A DNA stretch of 64,000 nucleotides from an uncultured Pseudomonadota bacterium. Lineage in GTDB: Bacteria; Myxococcota_A; Bradymonadia; Bradymonadales; Bradymonadaceae. This document shows positions 9,150 to 18,220 of this stretch, piece by piece. The notes below the pieces were generated by a model. It was not told the origin of the DNA, searched no databases, and worked only from the letters and a program-made list of their open reading frames with translations. The translations under genes were made by a program, and so were the position numbers. The stretch's first letter is position 1, and each line of letters opens with the position of its first letter. The stretch spans positions 124,001-188,000 of the forward strand of contig CAJXPB010000004.1 in NCBI GenBank assembly GCA_913057905.1. Reading direction: 5' to 3'.

Positions 9150-9890
9150 TTATTTATCGGCGGCGTCGGCGCGATCTGCGTCGCTGGGGATGGGCTCGGG
9201 CGGATTCTCGACGACTCCATCTTCGTTGGCCGGCCTGAACGTGAGAGCCACGGAGTTGATGCAGTGTCGTTTTCCGGTTGGATCGGGTCCGTCGTCGAAG
9301 ATGTGGCCTAGATGGCCGCCGCACCGGGCGCAATGCACTTCGGTACGGGTCATTCCCATGCTGTTGTCGACCTTTGTGCCGAGGCGATCCTCGGACCAGC
9401 CCTTGTAGTAGCTGGGCCAACCCGTTCCAGAATCGAATTTGTGCCGAGACGAATACAGCGGTGCGCCGCAGGCCGCACAGTAGTAGATGCCCGACTTCTT
9501 GTTGTGGAGCAACTCGCCGGATCCGGCCCGCTCGGTCCCGGCCTCGCGCATGATTCGAAAGGTATTGTCGTCGAGACGCTCACGCCATTCGTCCTCCGAA
9601 AGCGTGACCTCGGTTCCCGTCGGAGGGACCTCGCCCGGATCGATCCGTTTGCCGAGCTTGGTCGTCTCGGTTTTTCGCCGCCGATCCTGGTCTACATTCC
9701 CGGAGCCGTCTCCCCGGGCGTGCCGGGCTTGACCGGTCATCGTCGTAGCACTGGATTCCTGGGTCGAGGTCGAGGTGTTCGACGAGCCGTCGTCCTCGGC
9801 GGAGCTGCTGGTCCAGCAGCCGATGGTCATCAGGCCGATGCCCAAAATGAGGGCGACGAGTGCGTCCCGGGTGCGAAGTGTGAACATCAT
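9150..9890 (-). CDS. msrB: Peptide-methionine (R)-S-oxide reductase MsrB, lipoprotein form
   Basis: 246 aa. The N-terminal signal has a lipobox ending IGC (Cys25), followed by a Ser/Thr-rich linker, so it is predicted to be a periplasmic or outer-membrane lipoprotein. The MsrB domain begins near SEDEWRERL and carries both zinc CxxC pairs (CAAC, CARC), the GTGWPS motif and the catalytic Cys in RHCINS. MsrB reduces methionine-R-sulfoxide in damaged proteins; lipidated forms protect envelope proteins. It lies upstream of clpB on the same strand with an 82-bp gap; both are protein-repair functions, but co-transcription is only inferred. Confidence 0.92.
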   Translation of the reverse strand: MMFTLRTRDALVALILGIGLMTIGCWTSSSAEDDGSSNTSTSTQESSATTMTGQARHARGDGSGNVDQDRRRKTETTKLGKRIDPGEVPPTGTEVTLSEDEWRERLDDNTFRIMREAGTERAGSGELLHNKKSGIYYCAACGAPLYSSRHKFDSGTGWPSYYKGWSEDRLGTKVDNSMGMTRTEVHCARCGGHLGHIFDDGPDPTGKRHCINSVALTFRPANEDGVVENPPEPIPSDADRADAADK

Positions 9891-9972
9891 TGATTCCCTG
9901 CGTGGCGTCGAATTGCGGCGATGCTGAAGGTAGAGGGCGAGCCCTCGTGGAGCAATCGATTCTGGCGCCCGT

Positions 9973-10938
9973 TCATTCCACGCCGGACCGCTCGGGCGGG
10001 CCCGTCGGGGGCGCAGCGCCCGCCCGCCACGTCCATGCGTTCAAACAGAAGAAGCGGTCTCGGACGTTTGGCGAGCGGACCGTGAAGGTCACGTCGGCCG
10101 GCGACTCGAATGCCGACGTCGAGACCTCGATGGGGCGCCAGGTGGTGGTTTCGCCGTCGAACACGACGGTCTCTACCGTTTCGCCGCCGATGGCTACCTC
10201 TAGGGTGACGTCGCTTCCCCCGTCAAACCGGCTTCCCATGAAGGTGAGCCCACCCCGGACGGTCAGCCAGTCGGTCCATTCGACGTCCGAGAAGGTGATC
10301 TCGATGGCACTCTCTCCGCCGGGAGGATGCATCCAGATGGCCCGGTGGATGTCTTCGCCCAGCGGCTTCAGGACCTCGCCGACGTAGATCCAGCGGTCGC
10401 GGGAGGTGCAATCCCAGCGACGCTCGGCGGCGCTCCAGATGGTGCAGGGTTCAGAGCCCGATGGAGTCACCTTGCGAACGTCGGCGTCCTGCAGGTGGTT
10501 CAGAGCCTCCCAGTCTGCTTGGAGGCGGTCGGGAACCGAAATACGGGCGACCGAGACGGGACCGAACTCGGTGACGTCGAGTTGTTGGGCCGAAAAGGGC
10601 AGTCGTCGGTCGACGGTGTGGACCCGGGGCGTCTCCGACATTACCCAGAGGGTATCGATGCCCTGGAGGTCGCCGGCGACGGGCTGTCGTTGGCGCAGGA
10701 CGTGGTCTCCCCGGTCACTGAGGAAAGGGAGTCCATCGATATTCCAGGCGGGATGGACCAAAATGGCGTCGCCATCCTGGAGGTGCTCGGCGACGTGTCG
10801 GGCGGCCGGTTCCCAGTCGCCGGGGTCGGCCGGGGCGTCCTGTCCCCGGAGTTGAGCCCACAGAATAGCAGCGCCGGCGACCACAAGGAGGGTCGCCGGC
10901 AGCCACTCGATCCAACGACGGGAGGTCGAGGCGGTCAT
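9973..10938 (-). CDS. Unknown protein with N-terminal membrane helix and predicted extracytoplasmic domain
   Basis: 321 aa. A single hydrophobic helix at about residues 12-30, then a soluble region. The part around 40-110 (DAILVHPAWN, then a loop and DTLWVMSE) resembles the periplasmic portion seen after the membrane domain of GT39-type glycosyltransferases, but no membrane catalytic domain is present. The C-terminal half (about 190-310) is rich in alternating Thr/Val/Glu as in a beta sandwich. I do not recognise a family. It begins 5 bp after the nuoI stop, so it is probably the last gene of the nuo transcript here, occupying the place where nuoJ would normally be. Confidence 0.55.
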   Translation of the reverse strand: MTASTSRRWIEWLPATLLVVAGAAILWAQLRGQDAPADPGDWEPAARHVAEHLQDGDAILVHPAWNIDGLPFLSDRGDHVLRQRQPVAGDLQGIDTLWVMSETPRVHTVDRRLPFSAQQLDVTEFGPVSVARISVPDRLQADWEALNHLQDADVRKVTPSGSEPCTIWSAAERRWDCTSRDRWIYVGEVLKPLGEDIHRAIWMHPPGGESAIEITFSDVEWTDWLTVRGGLTFMGSRFDGGSDVTLEVAIGGETVETVVFDGETTTWRPIEVSTSAFESPADVTFTVRSPNVRDRFFCLNAWTWRAGAAPPTGPPERSGVE

Positions 10939-10943
10939 CGAAA

Positions 10944-11489
10944 TCAGTTCGGCGACGGAATGTGGTCGCCACCCTGTTCGGCCATCGACTGGCCGCCCAG
11001 GTCCATGAGTGTCTCACGGTCATGGAAGGACTCTTCTCGGTCTTCGAAGGCGCTGACGTGAACGCCGCTGTCCATGCGGATGGCGTCGCAGGGACACGCT
11101 TCGACGCACATGCCACAGGCGATGCATCGAAGCTGGTCGATGACGAAGGTCTCGGGATATTTTTCGATCGAGGGGTCGTCGTGCTCGGCGGCCTCGATGT
11201 GGATGCAGTCCGCCGGGCAGATCGTCGAGCAGCACATGCAGGCCACGCACCGGACCTGACCGTCGTCACGCACCATCAGTCGGTGGCGGCCGCGGTATCG
11301 GTCGGGGTAGTCGCGCGGCTCGTCGGGGTACTCGACCGTACGGGTGTCCCGGTCCTCTTTGTTCGGGCTCAGATTGGTGAAGAAGTGTTTCATCGTCACC
11401 CCGAGTCCCTTGATGAACTCGGTGACGTAGGTCTGTTCCCAGAATGTTCTGTCTTTCTGCTTCAGGGTTTTGACGTTGACTTCACCCAT
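10944..11489 (-). CDS. nuoI: NADH-quinone oxidoreductase subunit I
   Basis: 181 aa from the ATG at 11489-11487, chosen because the longer frame overlaps nuoH with unrelated sequence, while this start has a GGAG-like site and the usual N-terminus. It has two ferredoxin motifs, CVACMCCSTICP and CIACGMCVEACP, which in the family hold the 4Fe-4S clusters N6a and N6b linking the peripheral arm to the quinone site. The length fits NuoI. It is the last nuo gene present; the next gene downstream is of unknown function rather than nuoJ. Confidence 0.95.
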   Translation of the reverse strand: MGEVNVKTLKQKDRTFWEQTYVTEFIKGLGVTMKHFFTNLSPNKEDRDTRTVEYPDEPRDYPDRYRGRHRLMVRDDGQVRCVACMCCSTICPADCIHIEAAEHDDPSIEKYPETFVIDQLRCIACGMCVEACPCDAIRMDSGVHVSAFEDREESFHDRETLMDLGGQSMAEQGGDHIPSPN

Positions 11490-11524
11490 CGATGTGCTCC
11501 GTTCGGTTACGAGTAGGGCGGTGG

Positions 11525-12772
11525 TCAGATGATCAGGACGATAAACGCCGTGACAAAGAAGTTGGCCAAAGAGAGGGGCAATACGATCTTCCACCCCATG
11601 GTCATGACCTGGTCGTATCGAAAGCTCGGATACGTCCAGCGCATCATGAACTGCAGCCAGACGACGACCAGCACCTTGAACAACATCGCCACGATTCGCA
11701 TGGCGATGACGACGGCGTAGGGCAGGGCGATGTCGGGTTGAGCGCCGATTCCGCCGAAGTGGAAGCCATCGGCGAACAGAAACGGCACCTGCCAGCCGCC
11801 CAGAAAGAAGACGGCCGTCAGGGTCGCCAGAAAGACCGTGGCGACGTATTCGGCCAACTGAATGACGGCGAACTTCATCGAACTGTACTCGGTGAAGTAA
11901 CCGGCCACGATCTCGGACTCTCCTTCCGGCTGGTCAAACGGCGGCCGTTTGGTCTCGGCCATCCCCACCAGGAAGAACAGAAAGAACGCCACCGGCTGGA
12001 TGACAATTCCCCAAAGCGGGATCCATCCGGCAAACAGCTTTCCTTGAAGGCGGACCATCTCGTTGAGGTCCAGCGTGCCCCAGATGAGGAGCAATCCGGC
12101 CAGACTCAGCCCGAGGGACACCTCGTACGAGATCATCTGAGCGGCCGAGCGCATGCCGCCCAGCAGGCTGTATTTGTTGTTGGCCGCCCATCCCGCGATC
12201 GTGGCGCCGTAGACCTCGATACTCGCGATGGCGAAGGCAAAGAGCATGCCCGAATTCAGGTCGATCACCTGGAAGTAGTTGAGCCATTCCCCGTTTGGGC
12301 ACAGCTCAAACGGATAATTCGGGGTGACCATCGGTGCGCCCGTCGAACAGTACTCGTCCATAAACGGGATCACCGAGAAGCCCAGAAGCGCCGGGATGAA
12401 GATCAGGGCCGGCGCCACCATGTGAAAGGTCCGATGGGCCCCATTCGGGACGATGTCTTCCTTGAAGAGCATCTTGATCCCGTCGGCGATGAAGTGAGGG
12501 AGTCCGCCGAGGGACTGGCCGAAGAAGGTGGCCCGGTTGGGTCCGATCCGGTTCTGGATTTTGGCCGACTGCTTTCGGTCCCCGACCAGGGTCATGAGGC
12601 TGGCGACCAACATCACAAAGCCGAAGACGATGATCCCGATCTTCAGCAGGATGATCAGCCAGCCCGGCATCGCGGGCAGGAAACCGGCCGACCAGACTGC
12701 GCCGGAAATGACGCCGGTCGCAGCCCCCAGGACCACGAGTAAGAACAATATGATTGCGAGCCAGTTCGGCAT
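11525..12772 (-). CDS. nuoH: NADH-quinone oxidoreductase subunit H
   Basis: 415 aa, slightly longer than the usual 320-400. Multi-spanning membrane protein with the conserved signature QNRIGPNR near residues 73-80 and GLPHFIADGIKMLFKED following. Later there are EGESEIVAGYFTEYSS-type residues, the charged loop next to the quinone channel. NuoH joins the Fe-S arm to the membrane arm and forms much of the quinone pocket. Between helices is an insertion around FMDEYC...GAPMVTP, which may explain the extra length. The stop lies 35 bp before the nuoI start and the gene follows nuoG by 62 bp. Confidence 0.95.
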   Translation of the reverse strand: MPNWLAIILFLLVVLGAATGVISGAVWSAGFLPAMPGWLIILLKIGIIVFGFVMLVASLMTLVGDRKQSAKIQNRIGPNRATFFGQSLGGLPHFIADGIKMLFKEDIVPNGAHRTFHMVAPALIFIPALLGFSVIPFMDEYCSTGAPMVTPNYPFELCPNGEWLNYFQVIDLNSGMLFAFAIASIEVYGATIAGWAANNKYSLLGGMRSAAQMISYEVSLGLSLAGLLLIWGTLDLNEMVRLQGKLFAGWIPLWGIVIQPVAFFLFFLVGMAETKRPPFDQPEGESEIVAGYFTEYSSMKFAVIQLAEYVATVFLATLTAVFFLGGWQVPFLFADGFHFGGIGAQPDIALPYAVVIAMRIVAMLFKVLVVVWLQFMMRWTYPSFRYDQVMTMGWKIVLPLSLANFFVTAFIVLII

Positions 12773-12834
12773 GTTCGCGTCTCGGTCGTTTATGTAGCAG
12801 TCATCAAAGCGTCATCTAGTTAGTCGACCACGCG

Positions 12835-14496
12835 TCACTCCGCCGGTGTCGGCTGCGTCGCCGCGTCGGCGGGGGCCCGGGATTTGGACTGTTTGTCGTC
12901 CAATGTCTTTGGTTTGGCGTCGTCTTCGGCGTCGCCGAACATCTCTTCGCGCAGGTCGGCGAGGCGGCGATACGACAGGCTGTGACCCATCTCGTCGCCG
13001 AGGCGGCCGAAGATCTGCCAGTCGGGTTGGCTGTTGTACAGCGGCTTGAATGACTGGCTGAACGGCTGGGCGATTCCGTCTTCGTTCACAAAGGTGCCAT
13101 CCTGCTCGGCGTGGCTCGACGAGGGGAGGGCGATGTCGGCCAGCTCCACCAGCGTCGGATCGTCGAGGTCGGCCGCCGGGAAGTCTCCACGGTGGTCCGG
13201 CGGAAATACCATCTCGCCGCGGTGCATCGCCTGCAGTACAAAGAGGTCCAGATCGGCAACCGCGTCGACAAACCGTGCCCGGAGTGCGTCGTCGGTGGTC
13301 GGAATGTGTTTGTTCATCATGTGGAGGACTCGGATCTCGCCGGCCTCCATGGCGTCGACCAGCGACTCGAACGAGTCGACGGCCTCGAGTCCACCGAAGA
13401 CGTATTCGATGCCGCGGCGATTCGGATTCTTGTCGGCGTTCATCAGGAGGTCGTCGGACTCGCCGCCGGGTTTGCCACCCATGTAGAGGCGGTCGGTCTC
13501 GAGGACCTCATCGGCGAAACGACGCGCCTGGTGCAGTCCCTCGCAGGAGACCTGCGGGCTCAAGACCATGGCTCTCTCCGAGGGCTCGAAGGTGTCGAGC
13601 GCCTCGTCCATCGTCGACACGTATGCCTGCGTGGCGGCGTGCCAGTTGACGACATTGTCGCCGACCATCGGGTCCTCGAGGCGGTCCTGATGGACTTCCT
13701 TGTAGGTGTAGCGGCCCGGGTCGCACATCCAGTAGTCGTTGACGTCCGGGTTGTAGCGCGGGCGGTAGCGCTGGACCTCGTTTCGGAAGTGGTCCAGGTG
13801 GATGTTGCAGCCCTGGGAACACCCGGTGCAGACACTGTCGGTCGTGTTCATCAGCCAAACACGACATTTGAACCGGAAGTCCCGAGCGGTCAGCGCACCG
13901 ACCGGGCAGATATCGACGGTGCACATCGAATAGTTGTTGTCGAGCTCCTGGCCCGGGAAGGTCCGAATCTCGGTGTGGTCACCACGCTGCGCCGTCGTCA
14001 ACTCGTCGGTCTCGGTGATCTCCTCGCAGAAGCGCACACAACGCGTGCACAGAATGCACCGCTCTCCGTCGTAGACGACCTCGGGGCCCAGCGGGTAGAC
14101 CTTCACACCGTCGACCTTTTCGGTCCGCAGGCGGGACTCCTGGGCGTCGTACGCCATATAGTAGTCTTGGAGTTTGCACTCCCCGGCCTGGTCACAGATG
14201 GGGCAATCGACCGGGTGGTTGACCAGGATGAACTCCAGCACCGACTTGCGAGCCTTGACGACTCGCTCGCTTTCGGTGTGCACCTCCATGCCGTCGTTGA
14301 CGGGCATGTGGCAGGAGGGCTGGAGGTCGGGGTTGTCCTCGACCTCGACCAGGCACATCCGGCAGTTGGCCGGAATCGACAGAGCCGGGTGGTAGCAAAA
14401 GTGAGGGATGTCGTAGCCGAGCTGGGCCGCCGCCTCCATGACGGTCGTCCCATCGTCGACTTCGATCTCCTCGTTGTTGATCGTGACTTTCGGCAT
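12835..14496 (-). CDS. nuoG: NADH-quinone oxidoreductase subunit G, short form
   Basis: 553 aa from the ATG at 14496 (MPKVTINNEE), the usual ferredoxin-like start. Fe-S ligands are visible: 2Fe-2S Cys34, 45, 48, 62; His-Cys3 cluster His94, Cys98, 101, 107; 4Fe-4S Cys147, 150, 153, 197; and a fourth CxxCxxxC set at Cys223, 226, 230 with Cys258, matching the N7 site of E. coli and Thermus. The molybdopterin-oxidoreductase-like domain is much shorter than in E. coli NuoG (about 900 aa). It is the electron-transfer chain of the complex I arm. A Glu/Asp/Lys-rich C-terminal tail is present. Confidence 0.92.
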   Translation of the reverse strand: MPKVTINNEEIEVDDGTTVMEAAAQLGYDIPHFCYHPALSIPANCRMCLVEVEDNPDLQPSCHMPVNDGMEVHTESERVVKARKSVLEFILVNHPVDCPICDQAGECKLQDYYMAYDAQESRLRTEKVDGVKVYPLGPEVVYDGERCILCTRCVRFCEEITETDELTTAQRGDHTEIRTFPGQELDNNYSMCTVDICPVGALTARDFRFKCRVWLMNTTDSVCTGCSQGCNIHLDHFRNEVQRYRPRYNPDVNDYWMCDPGRYTYKEVHQDRLEDPMVGDNVVNWHAATQAYVSTMDEALDTFEPSERAMVLSPQVSCEGLHQARRFADEVLETDRLYMGGKPGGESDDLLMNADKNPNRRGIEYVFGGLEAVDSFESLVDAMEAGEIRVLHMMNKHIPTTDDALRARFVDAVADLDLFVLQAMHRGEMVFPPDHRGDFPAADLDDPTLVELADIALPSSSHAEQDGTFVNEDGIAQPFSQSFKPLYNSQPDWQIFGRLGDEMGHSLSYRRLADLREEMFGDAEDDAKPKTLDDKQSKSRAPADAATQPTPAE

Positions 14497-14539
14497 GGCA
14501 GTTCGCTTCGGTTTCAAACAGTGATCCGCGAGGCGAGCT

Positions 14540-15745
14540 TCACTTGTCGCACTCGCCGCCGATCATGTTGATGGTATCGAATGTGGGTATGATATCGGCG
14601 AGCATTCCGCCCTCCAGCAGCTCGTGGATGCCGCCCATGTGGATCATCGACGGGGAGCGGATGCCGACCTTCCAGGGCTTGCCCGTCCCGTTCGAGACGA
14701 TGTGAAAGCCGAGTTCTCCGTTGCTTCCTTCCGTGTAGCTGTAGACCTCGCCGGCGGGCACCTGAATGCCCTCGAAGACCAGTTTGAAGTGGTTAATCAT
14801 CCCTTCGATGGTGTTGTAGACATCGTCTTTTTCGGGAAGCACGACGCGAGGGTCGTCGGCGGTCACCGGTCCCGGTTCCATCTTCTCGAGGCACTGGTCG
14901 ATGATCCGGATGCTCTGGATAATCTCTTCGAGCCGGACCAGGTAACGGTCGTAGTTGTCGCCGGTCTCGCCGACGGGGACGTCGAAGTCGACCTCGTCAT
15001 ACATGAAGTACGGGTGGTCCTTGCGGACGTCGTAGTCGACGCCGGCCGACCGCAGAATCGGGCCGGTGAAGCCCCAGTCGATGGCCGTCTCCGGGTCGAT
15101 GGCGCCGGTACCCTGGGTGCGGTCCAGAAAGATCCGGTTGCGGCTCAGGAGTGTGCGAATCTCTTCATGAATCTCGTAGAGCCGTTCCCGGACATACTCC
15201 CAATCCTCTTCGAAATTTTCGGGGAGATCGTCGCGAAGGCCGCCGACGCGCCCGTAGCTGACGGTCAGTCGGGCGCCGGTGACCTGTTCGACCAGGTCCC
15301 ACAGAATCTCGCGTCCTTCGATGCAGTACAGAAAGGCGCTCATCGCCCCCAACTCCAGGGCACTGGCGCCGGTGGCGGTCAGATGATCCGTCAGCCGACT
15401 GATTTCGCCCATCAGCGTACGGATCCATTTGCAACGTGGCGGCACGTCGAGTTCCAGAAGCTTCTCGACCGCCAGCGCGTAGCCGAAGTTGTTGAGCAGG
15501 GGGCTGACGTAGTTGAGCCGGTCAGTATACGGGAAGACCTGATTCCACGTCGAGTGTTCGGACTCCTTTTCGAAGCCCCGGTGGAGGTACCCGATCTCGG
15601 TGTCACACTTGACGATGGTCTCCCCGTCCATCGTGAGGTTGAACCGAACCGTGCCGTGGGTCGCCGGGTGAGACGGACCCATCTGCAGGAGCATCGGCTC
15701 CGTGTGAATATCCTGATCAATCGTCGGTGAGACGTCTTCGGCCAT
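14540..15745 (-). CDS. nuoD: NADH-quinone oxidoreductase subunit D
   Basis: 401 aa, the family length. It has the conserved MGPSHPATHG near residue 22, GYLHRGFEK, the DYDVRKDHPY block, and the typical end MIGGECDK. NuoD (49-kDa subunit homologue) lines the quinone-binding cavity with NuoB, and its His and Tyr residues take part in quinone reduction. It lies between nuoC (24-bp gap) and nuoG (43-bp gap), the normal order. NuoC and NuoD are separate genes here, not fused as in E. coli. Confidence 0.96.
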   Translation of the reverse strand: MAEDVSPTIDQDIHTEPMLLQMGPSHPATHGTVRFNLTMDGETIVKCDTEIGYLHRGFEKESEHSTWNQVFPYTDRLNYVSPLLNNFGYALAVEKLLELDVPPRCKWIRTLMGEISRLTDHLTATGASALELGAMSAFLYCIEGREILWDLVEQVTGARLTVSYGRVGGLRDDLPENFEEDWEYVRERLYEIHEEIRTLLSRNRIFLDRTQGTGAIDPETAIDWGFTGPILRSAGVDYDVRKDHPYFMYDEVDFDVPVGETGDNYDRYLVRLEEIIQSIRIIDQCLEKMEPGPVTADDPRVVLPEKDDVYNTIEGMINHFKLVFEGIQVPAGEVYSYTEGSNGELGFHIVSNGTGKPWKVGIRSPSMIHMGGIHELLEGGMLADIIPTFDTINMIGGECDK

Positions 15746-15769
15746 GGCCTTTGAGTGTCGCTGCTGAGG

Positions 15770-16321
15770 TTATTCGTCGCGGGAACCGGCGGCGTCGCGG
15801 TCCTTGACGTAGATATTGAACTCTTCGACGGAGTCGCGCTCGCGCGACAGAAATTCGGTGCGCGGCTGGCCATCCTGTTTGTCGTAGTCCTTGCGCAAGG
15901 GATGGCCCTCGAACTCCTCGTACATCATCACGCGCCGGAGGTCGGGGTGACCGTCGAAGGTGACACCGTACATGTCCCAGACTTCGCGCTCCAGCCATCC
16001 AGCCGTCCGGTACAGGTGCGAGATCGTCGGCACCTCACAGTCGTCCTCGGGGACCGGAGCGCGAACCAGCAGCATATGTTTGTGCTGCAGGCTGTAGAGT
16101 ACGTAGACGACCTCGAAGCGCGGATGTCGATTGTCGTAGTCGACGCACGAAATCTGGCGCAGGAGGTTCATCTTGCAGCGGTCGTCGTCCTTGAGAAACT
16201 GGATGACGTCGGGGACGGCATCCTTGTCGACGACCACCGTGTCGTTGCCGAGCCGTGAGTGGGATTCGAGGACCGCGTCCTCGTACTCCTCACGGACGTA
16301 GTCGATGAGAATCTCTGCCAT
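15770..16321 (-). CDS. nuoC: NADH-quinone oxidoreductase subunit C
   Basis: 183 aa. The C-terminal family signature is clear: EREVWDMYGV, then GHPDLRRVMM and EGHPLRKDYD. NuoC (30-kDa subunit homologue) is a structural partner of NuoD in the hydrophilic arm of complex I. The gap of about 67 bp to nuoB carries no obvious terminator, so it belongs to the same operon. Confidence 0.95.
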   Translation of the reverse strand: MAEILIDYVREEYEDAVLESHSRLGNDTVVVDKDAVPDVIQFLKDDDRCKMNLLRQISCVDYDNRHPRFEVVYVLYSLQHKHMLLVRAPVPEDDCEVPTISHLYRTAGWLEREVWDMYGVTFDGHPDLRRVMMYEEFEGHPLRKDYDKQDGQPRTEFLSRERDSVEEFNIYVKDRDAAGSRDE

Positions 16322-16388
16322 GGTCTGCGTCGGACCTATTCAGTGGGTACGAAGCCGGAGCGTCCGGTCAGGGGTGGTCCGCGACAAC

Positions 16389-16946
16389 CTACTCGGCCGG
16401 CGCGGCGAGTTCACGAAAGCGCGGCTGCTTGTCGACGCCCTCTTCGCGGCGCTGTTCGATCTTTTCTTCGTAGGCGTACTTGTCGAAGGGCTCTTCTTTG
16501 ATCTTTTCCTGCAGCCGCATCAATCCGTCGATGACCTGTTCGGGCCGCGGCGGACAGCCAGGGATGTAGATGTCGACGGGAATGATTTTGTCGATGCCCT
16601 GGACGGTGGCGTAGTTGTCGTAGAAGCCACCGGTCGAGGCGCAGACGCCAAACGACATCACCCATTTGGGTTCGGACATCTGTTCGTAGATGCGCCGAAG
16701 GAAGGGCGCGAGTTTGTGATTGACGGTCCCGACGACCCACAGGAGGTCGGCCTGGCGCGGCGAGAACCGCGGAATCTCGGCCCCGAATCGTGAGATGTCA
16801 TAGCGTGCCGACAGCGTGGCCATGTACTCCATGCCACAGCATGCGGTCACGAACGGATATTGGAACAGCGAGTAGCTGCGCGCCCAGTTCTGGGCGTCTT
16901 CGAGTCGAGTTGTGACGACTTCCGGAAGGTTGTGTTCTAGTCCCAT
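16389..16946 (-). CDS. nuoB: NADH-quinone oxidoreductase subunit B
   Basis: 185 aa from the ATG at 16946-16944. The start is fixed by a strong Shine-Dalgarno AAGGAGGT about 5 bp upstream (around 16950-16958), even though it makes the gene overlap the end of nuoA by 10 bp. N2-cluster ligands are visible: the tandem Cys in TACCGME, a Cys in GVCASTGG, and the Cys in IPGCPPRPE. NuoB holds the last Fe-S cluster (N2) that hands electrons to quinone. Confidence 0.96.
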   Translation of the reverse strand: MGLEHNLPEVVTTRLEDAQNWARSYSLFQYPFVTACCGMEYMATLSARYDISRFGAEIPRFSPRQADLLWVVGTVNHKLAPFLRRIYEQMSEPKWVMSFGVCASTGGFYDNYATVQGIDKIIPVDIYIPGCPPRPEQVIDGLMRLQEKIKEEPFDKYAYEEKIEQRREEGVDKQPRFRELAAPAE

Positions 16947-17314
16947 TCGAGACCTCCTTGGCTCCACTCGTAGACGAGCCCGAGTGTGAGGATGCTGACG
17001 AAGATGGCCATGACACCGAACGAGTAGAGGCCGTGTCCGAGCATCTCACTCTGGCGCCATGAGACGGCCCAGGGAATGACGAAGACAGCCTCTAGGTCGA
17101 ACAGAATGAAACTCAGTGCGACCATGTAATATTTCACACTGAAGCGCGAATCGCGAGGCGATCCGATGGGATCGGAGCCCGACTCGTAGGGAATTTGTTT
17201 CTCTTTGGTCGGGTTTGTCGGCCCAAGATAGGTGGCCAATAACACAATCAGGGTCGCGACTCCCACGGCCAGGACCGTAAAAATTACCAGCGCGTCGTAG
17301 TTCCCGATCTCCAC
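16937..17314 (-). CDS. nuoA: NADH-quinone oxidoreductase subunit A
   Basis: 125 aa with three membrane helices (about 8-28, 62-82, 92-113), the normal NuoA topology. The conserved loop reads PYESGSDP and the second helix has FILFDLEAVF, both family hallmarks. First gene of the nuoABCDGHI run. In the 187 bp upstream, up to the lexA stop, a perfect TTGACA is present on the minus strand at 17427-17422, but the hexamer 17 bp further (GTAGGC) is a poor -10, so the promoter is not settled. Confidence 0.95.
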   Translation of the reverse strand: MEIGNYDALVIFTVLAVGVATLIVLLATYLGPTNPTKEKQIPYESGSDPIGSPRDSRFSVKYYMVALSFILFDLEAVFVIPWAVSWRQSEMLGHGLYSFGVMAIFVSILTLGLVYEWSQGGLEWD

Positions 17315-17501
17315 GGTTCAGACGTCCTCGTTCAGCAAGGAATTCGAGCATCGCGGCGCGAGCGCACGGGGCCGTGGCTCGAGCCATTTCGATAAGCGGC
17401 CTACCACGCTGAATTTTAGAGTGTCAACCTGTAGGCGCCCGCACTCGCGCTACTGATCAGATGCAGCGCGGGGGCCATTCGATGCGCGGCGGCCGGCCTG
17501 C

Positions 17502-18176
17502 TCACAGGGCGCGGTAGACCCCGACGACTTTGCCCAGAATCTCGGCGCCCTGGCCGTTTTGTCCGTCCAGATAGATCGGAGACATCGTCTCGTTGGAGGG
17601 CTGGAGCCGAATTCGGTTCGACTCCCGGTAGAACCGCTTGACGGTGGCTTCGCCGTCGACCATCGCGGCGACGATCTCGCCGTTGTCGGCCGACTGTTGC
17701 TGGCGCACGAAGATGTAGTCGCCATCGAAGATACCGTCTTCGATCATCGAGTCCCCGTCGACTTGGAGGGCAAACAGGTTGTCGTCATGGCCGACCATGC
17801 TCTCCGAGACGCTCAGGTAATCCTCGGTATTTTCGATCGCCTCGATCGGCGAGCCAGCCGCGATGCGGCCGACGACCGGGACCCGATGGACGTCGCCGGC
17901 GTCGACATCGGGGGAGGCTTCTCCGTCGGAGATCATCTCGCCGTCGGGCGTCCTCAGCGGTTTGAGGGCCCGGGACTTGCCGTCCTGGCGTTCCAGATAG
18001 CCCTTGCGCTCGAGGGCTTTGAGGTGGTCGTTGACCCCGTTGGTCGATTTGATGCCCAGATGGTCGCCGATCTCGCGGATCGTCGGGGGATAGCCGACAT
18101 CGTCGACGTTCGAGATGATGAAGTCGAGCACCGCCTGCTGACGGTCTGTGAGCGAATCGGGCGCTTGGGCTGTCAT
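17502..18176 (-). CDS. lexA: SOS repressor LexA
   Basis: 224 aa from the ATG at 18176 (MTAQAPDSL); the longer frame would start inside the operator region. The winged-helix DNA-binding domain spans about 8-70 (LTDRQQAVLDFI, YPPTIREIG). The self-cleavage site is Ala107-Gly108 in RIAAGSP, with the catalytic Ser143 (GDSMIEDG) and Lys180 (ATVKRF). An acidic linker at 78-97 (DGEMISDGEASPDVDAGDV) is longer than in E. coli. LexA represses DNA-damage genes until RecA filaments trigger its cleavage. Two tandem operator-like sites lie 26-61 bp upstream, implying autoregulation. Confidence 0.95.
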   Translation of the reverse strand: MTAQAPDSLTDRQQAVLDFIISNVDDVGYPPTIREIGDHLGIKSTNGVNDHLKALERKGYLERQDGKSRALKPLRTPDGEMISDGEASPDVDAGDVHRVPVVGRIAAGSPIEAIENTEDYLSVSESMVGHDDNLFALQVDGDSMIEDGIFDGDYIFVRQQQSADNGEIVAAMVDGEATVKRFYRESNRIRLQPSNETMSPIYLDGQNGQGAEILGKVVGVYRAL

Positions 18177-18201
18177 CGTGGGGCCACCTGTCAGAAGGGA
18201 G

Positions 18202-18218
18202 ACTGAACGCATGTCACC
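18202..18218 (-). promoter_or_regulatory. Candidate LexA box (proximal)
   Basis: Read on the minus strand: GGTGACATGCGTTCAGT. The core GTTCAG and the six bases before it fit the LexA box reported for Myxococcus xanthus (CTRHAMRYBYGTTCAGS, quoted from memory), while the outer left arm does not. It lies 26 bp before the lexA start codon. Confidence 0.5.
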
Positions 18219-18220
18219 CT

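Noticed and set aside
13111..14571. 486-codon open frame antisense to nuoG
   Set aside because: Shadow of nuoG, which has full Fe-S motifs.
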